This document shows positions 6,094 through 7,082 of a stretch of 7,082 bases of DNA, piece after piece. Below the pieces are notes generated by a model. It was not told the origin of the DNA and ran no database searches. It worked only from the letters and a program-made list of their open reading frames with translations. The DNA lies in contig JAPJRA010000176.1 of the NCBI GenBank assembly GCA_030824835.1, positions 1-7,082 of the forward strand. Reading direction: 5' to 3'. A program made the translations under genes and the position numbers. Each line of letters opens with the position of its first letter. Position 1 is the stretch's first letter. The stretch is from Geminicoccaceae bacterium. GTDB lineage: Bacteria; Pseudomonadota; Alphaproteobacteria; Geminicoccales; Geminicoccaceae.

Positions 6094-6166
6094 GCCTCCA
6101 GAGATCTTGCCAACCCGCCGGCCCGCTGCCTTGCTCGCGGCCGCAGGCTGTCGGGGAATGCTCGCG

Positions 6167-7082
6167 ATGAACGTGCTCTTCATCACCGCCGATCAATGGC
6201 GCGGCGATTGTCTTTCCTGTGTCGGACATCCGGTGGTGCGGACACCGGTGCTCGACCGGCTGGCCGGCGACGGCGTGCTGTTCACGCGGCACCACGCGCA
6301 GGCGACGCCATGCGGACCGTCCCGGGCATCGCTGCACACGGGCCTCTACGCCCTCAACCATCGCTCGATCACCAACGGCACGCCGCTGGACGCGCGCCAC
6401 AAGACCCTGGCGGGCGTCGTCCGGCAGGCCGGCTACGACCCGGTCCTGTTCGGCTACACCGACACCAGCGCCGATCCGCGCCAGCTGCCGCCGGACAGCC
6501 CGTGGCTGCGCACCTACGAGGGCGTGGCGCCCGGCTTCCGCACCGAGCTGCGGATCACCGAGGCCGAGAAGGTCTATCTCGACCACCTGGCCGAGCGCGG
6601 CTACGGCAGGCTCGACTATGCCGAGGTCTATGGCGGCGGCTTCCTGCGCCCGGCGCCGTTCCGCGCCGAGGACAGCATCACGGCGTTCCTGGCGGACCGG
6701 TTCCTGGACTGGCTCGGCCGGCAGGGTGGCGAGCCCTGGTTCGCGCACGTCTCGTTCCTCAAGCCGCATCCACCCTACGTCGCCCCCGAGCCCTGGTACT
6801 CGCTGGTCTCGCCGGACGACGTGCCGCCGCCGATCCGGGCCGCGACGGTGGAGGCCGAGGGAGCCATGCACCCTTGGCTCGCCGCGCACCTCGCGGCTCC
6901 GGTGGCTGGTGCCGACCGGCGCCGGCTGCTCGACGGTGCGAGCCTCGCGCGACTGCGGGCGGTCTATTACGGCCTGATCGCGGAGGTGGACCACCATCTC
7001 GGGCGGATCCTGGACGCGCTGGCCCGCCGCGACGCGCTGGAGCGGACCCTCGTCCTGGTCACCGCGGACCATGGCGAGATGC
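6167..7082 (+). CDS. Sulfatase / phosphonate monoester hydrolase-like enzyme, partial (3' end beyond window)
   Basis: The first 305 codons of an alkaline-phosphatase-superfamily hydrolase are present; the gene runs off the window. ITADQWR (6-12) carries metal ligand D9, and PCGPSRASLHTG (48-59) is the sulfatase signature CxPSR, in which C49 is matured to formylglycine. R53, N70, Y97, H201 (KPHPPY) and D301-H302 (TADHGE) match the active-site residues I recall for Rhizobium phosphonate monoester hydrolase. The flanking stretches (GLYALNHRSITN, GYDPVLFGYT, PPPIRA...HPWLAAH, VYYGLIAEVDHHLGRI) follow that enzyme closely. There is no signal peptide, so it is probably cytoplasmic. I chose the ATG at 6167 because GGGGA (6153-6157) lies 9 nt upstream; the in-frame ATG at 6158 lies directly against that motif. 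Likely reaction: hydrolysis of a phosphonate monoester, phosphodiester or sulfate ester; substrate unknown. It needs a formylglycine-generating enzyme from elsewhere in the genome. Confidence 0.93.
   Translation, partial: MNVLFITADQWRGDCLSCVGHPVVRTPVLDRLAGDGVLFTRHHAQATPCGPSRASLHTGLYALNHRSITNGTPLDARHKTLAGVVRQAGYDPVLFGYTDTSADPRQLPPDSPWLRTYEGVAPGFRTELRITEAEKVYLDHLAERGYGRLDYAEVYGGGFLRPAPFRAEDSITAFLADRFLDWLGRQGGEPWFAHVSFLKPHPPYVAPEPWYSLVSPDDVPPPIRAATVEAEGAMHPWLAAHLAAPVAGADRRRLLDGASLARLRAVYYGLIAEVDHHLGRILDALARRDALERTLVLVTADHGEM

Noticed and set aside
6219..6977. 252-codon plus-strand frame within the sulfatase
   Set aside because: It is a +1 shadow of the sulfatase, Arg/Ser/Thr-rich and without its motifs.
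6032..7072. Upstream extension of the alpha/beta hydrolase frame to 691 residues
   Set aside because: This part is antisense to the sulfatase gene, is Arg/Gly/Val-rich without domains, and ignores the good ribosome site and promoter before 6031.
1..7082. CRISPR arrays, tRNA or rRNA genes, transposases, phage or defence genes
   Set aside because: No regular spaced repeats, no tRNA-like cloverleaf and no matching protein motifs were seen on either strand.

Overview
The window looks like high-GC alphaproteobacterial chromosome, most like Rhodospirillales or rhizobial relatives. The evidence is strongly G/C-biased third codon positions, a ThuE-type trehalose/maltose-binding protein, a phosphonate-monoester-hydrolase-like sulfatase of the rhizobial kind, and an exported protein with the 'YxASYxDLxxAFG' repeats I associate with alphaproteobacteria. 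It holds four complete genes on the minus strand and one partial gene on the plus strand. I found no tRNA, rRNA, CRISPR array, insertion sequence or phage gene.

Right to left on the minus strand: (1) 6031-4997, a cytoplasmic alpha/beta hydrolase of the DUF900-like group. (2) 4801-3299, an exported right-handed beta-helix protein resembling polysaccharide lyase family 6 (chondroitinase B / alginate lyase), with two ~40-residue repeats behind its signal peptide. (3) 3173-1485, a GH13 alpha-glucosidase of the oligo-1,6-glucosidase/isomaltase type. (4) 1315-41, the periplasmic binding protein of a trehalose/maltose-type ABC importer, whose permease and ATPase genes probably lie just left of the window. 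On the plus strand, diverging from gene 1, 6167-7082 is the first 305 codons of an FGly-dependent sulfatase / phosphonate monoester hydrolase.

Genes 3 and 4 form a sensible uptake-and-hydrolysis unit for alpha-glucosides: the importer captures the sugar and the cytoplasmic GH13 enzyme splits it. The beta-helix protein stands apart. A 170-190 bp AT-rich island (about 35 % GC by hand count) covers its promoter and signal-peptide codons, and it has its own good sigma70-like promoter with a palindrome just downstream of the predicted start of transcription. The GH13 gene also has a good promoter, with a perfect inverted repeat sitting between its -35 and -10. The hydrolase and the sulfatase share a 135-bp divergent intergenic region.

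I see no clear undescribed multi-gene system. The most unusual items are the repeat plus PL6-like architecture of the exported protein, its promoter island and palindrome, and an active-site difference in the PMH-like sulfatase.
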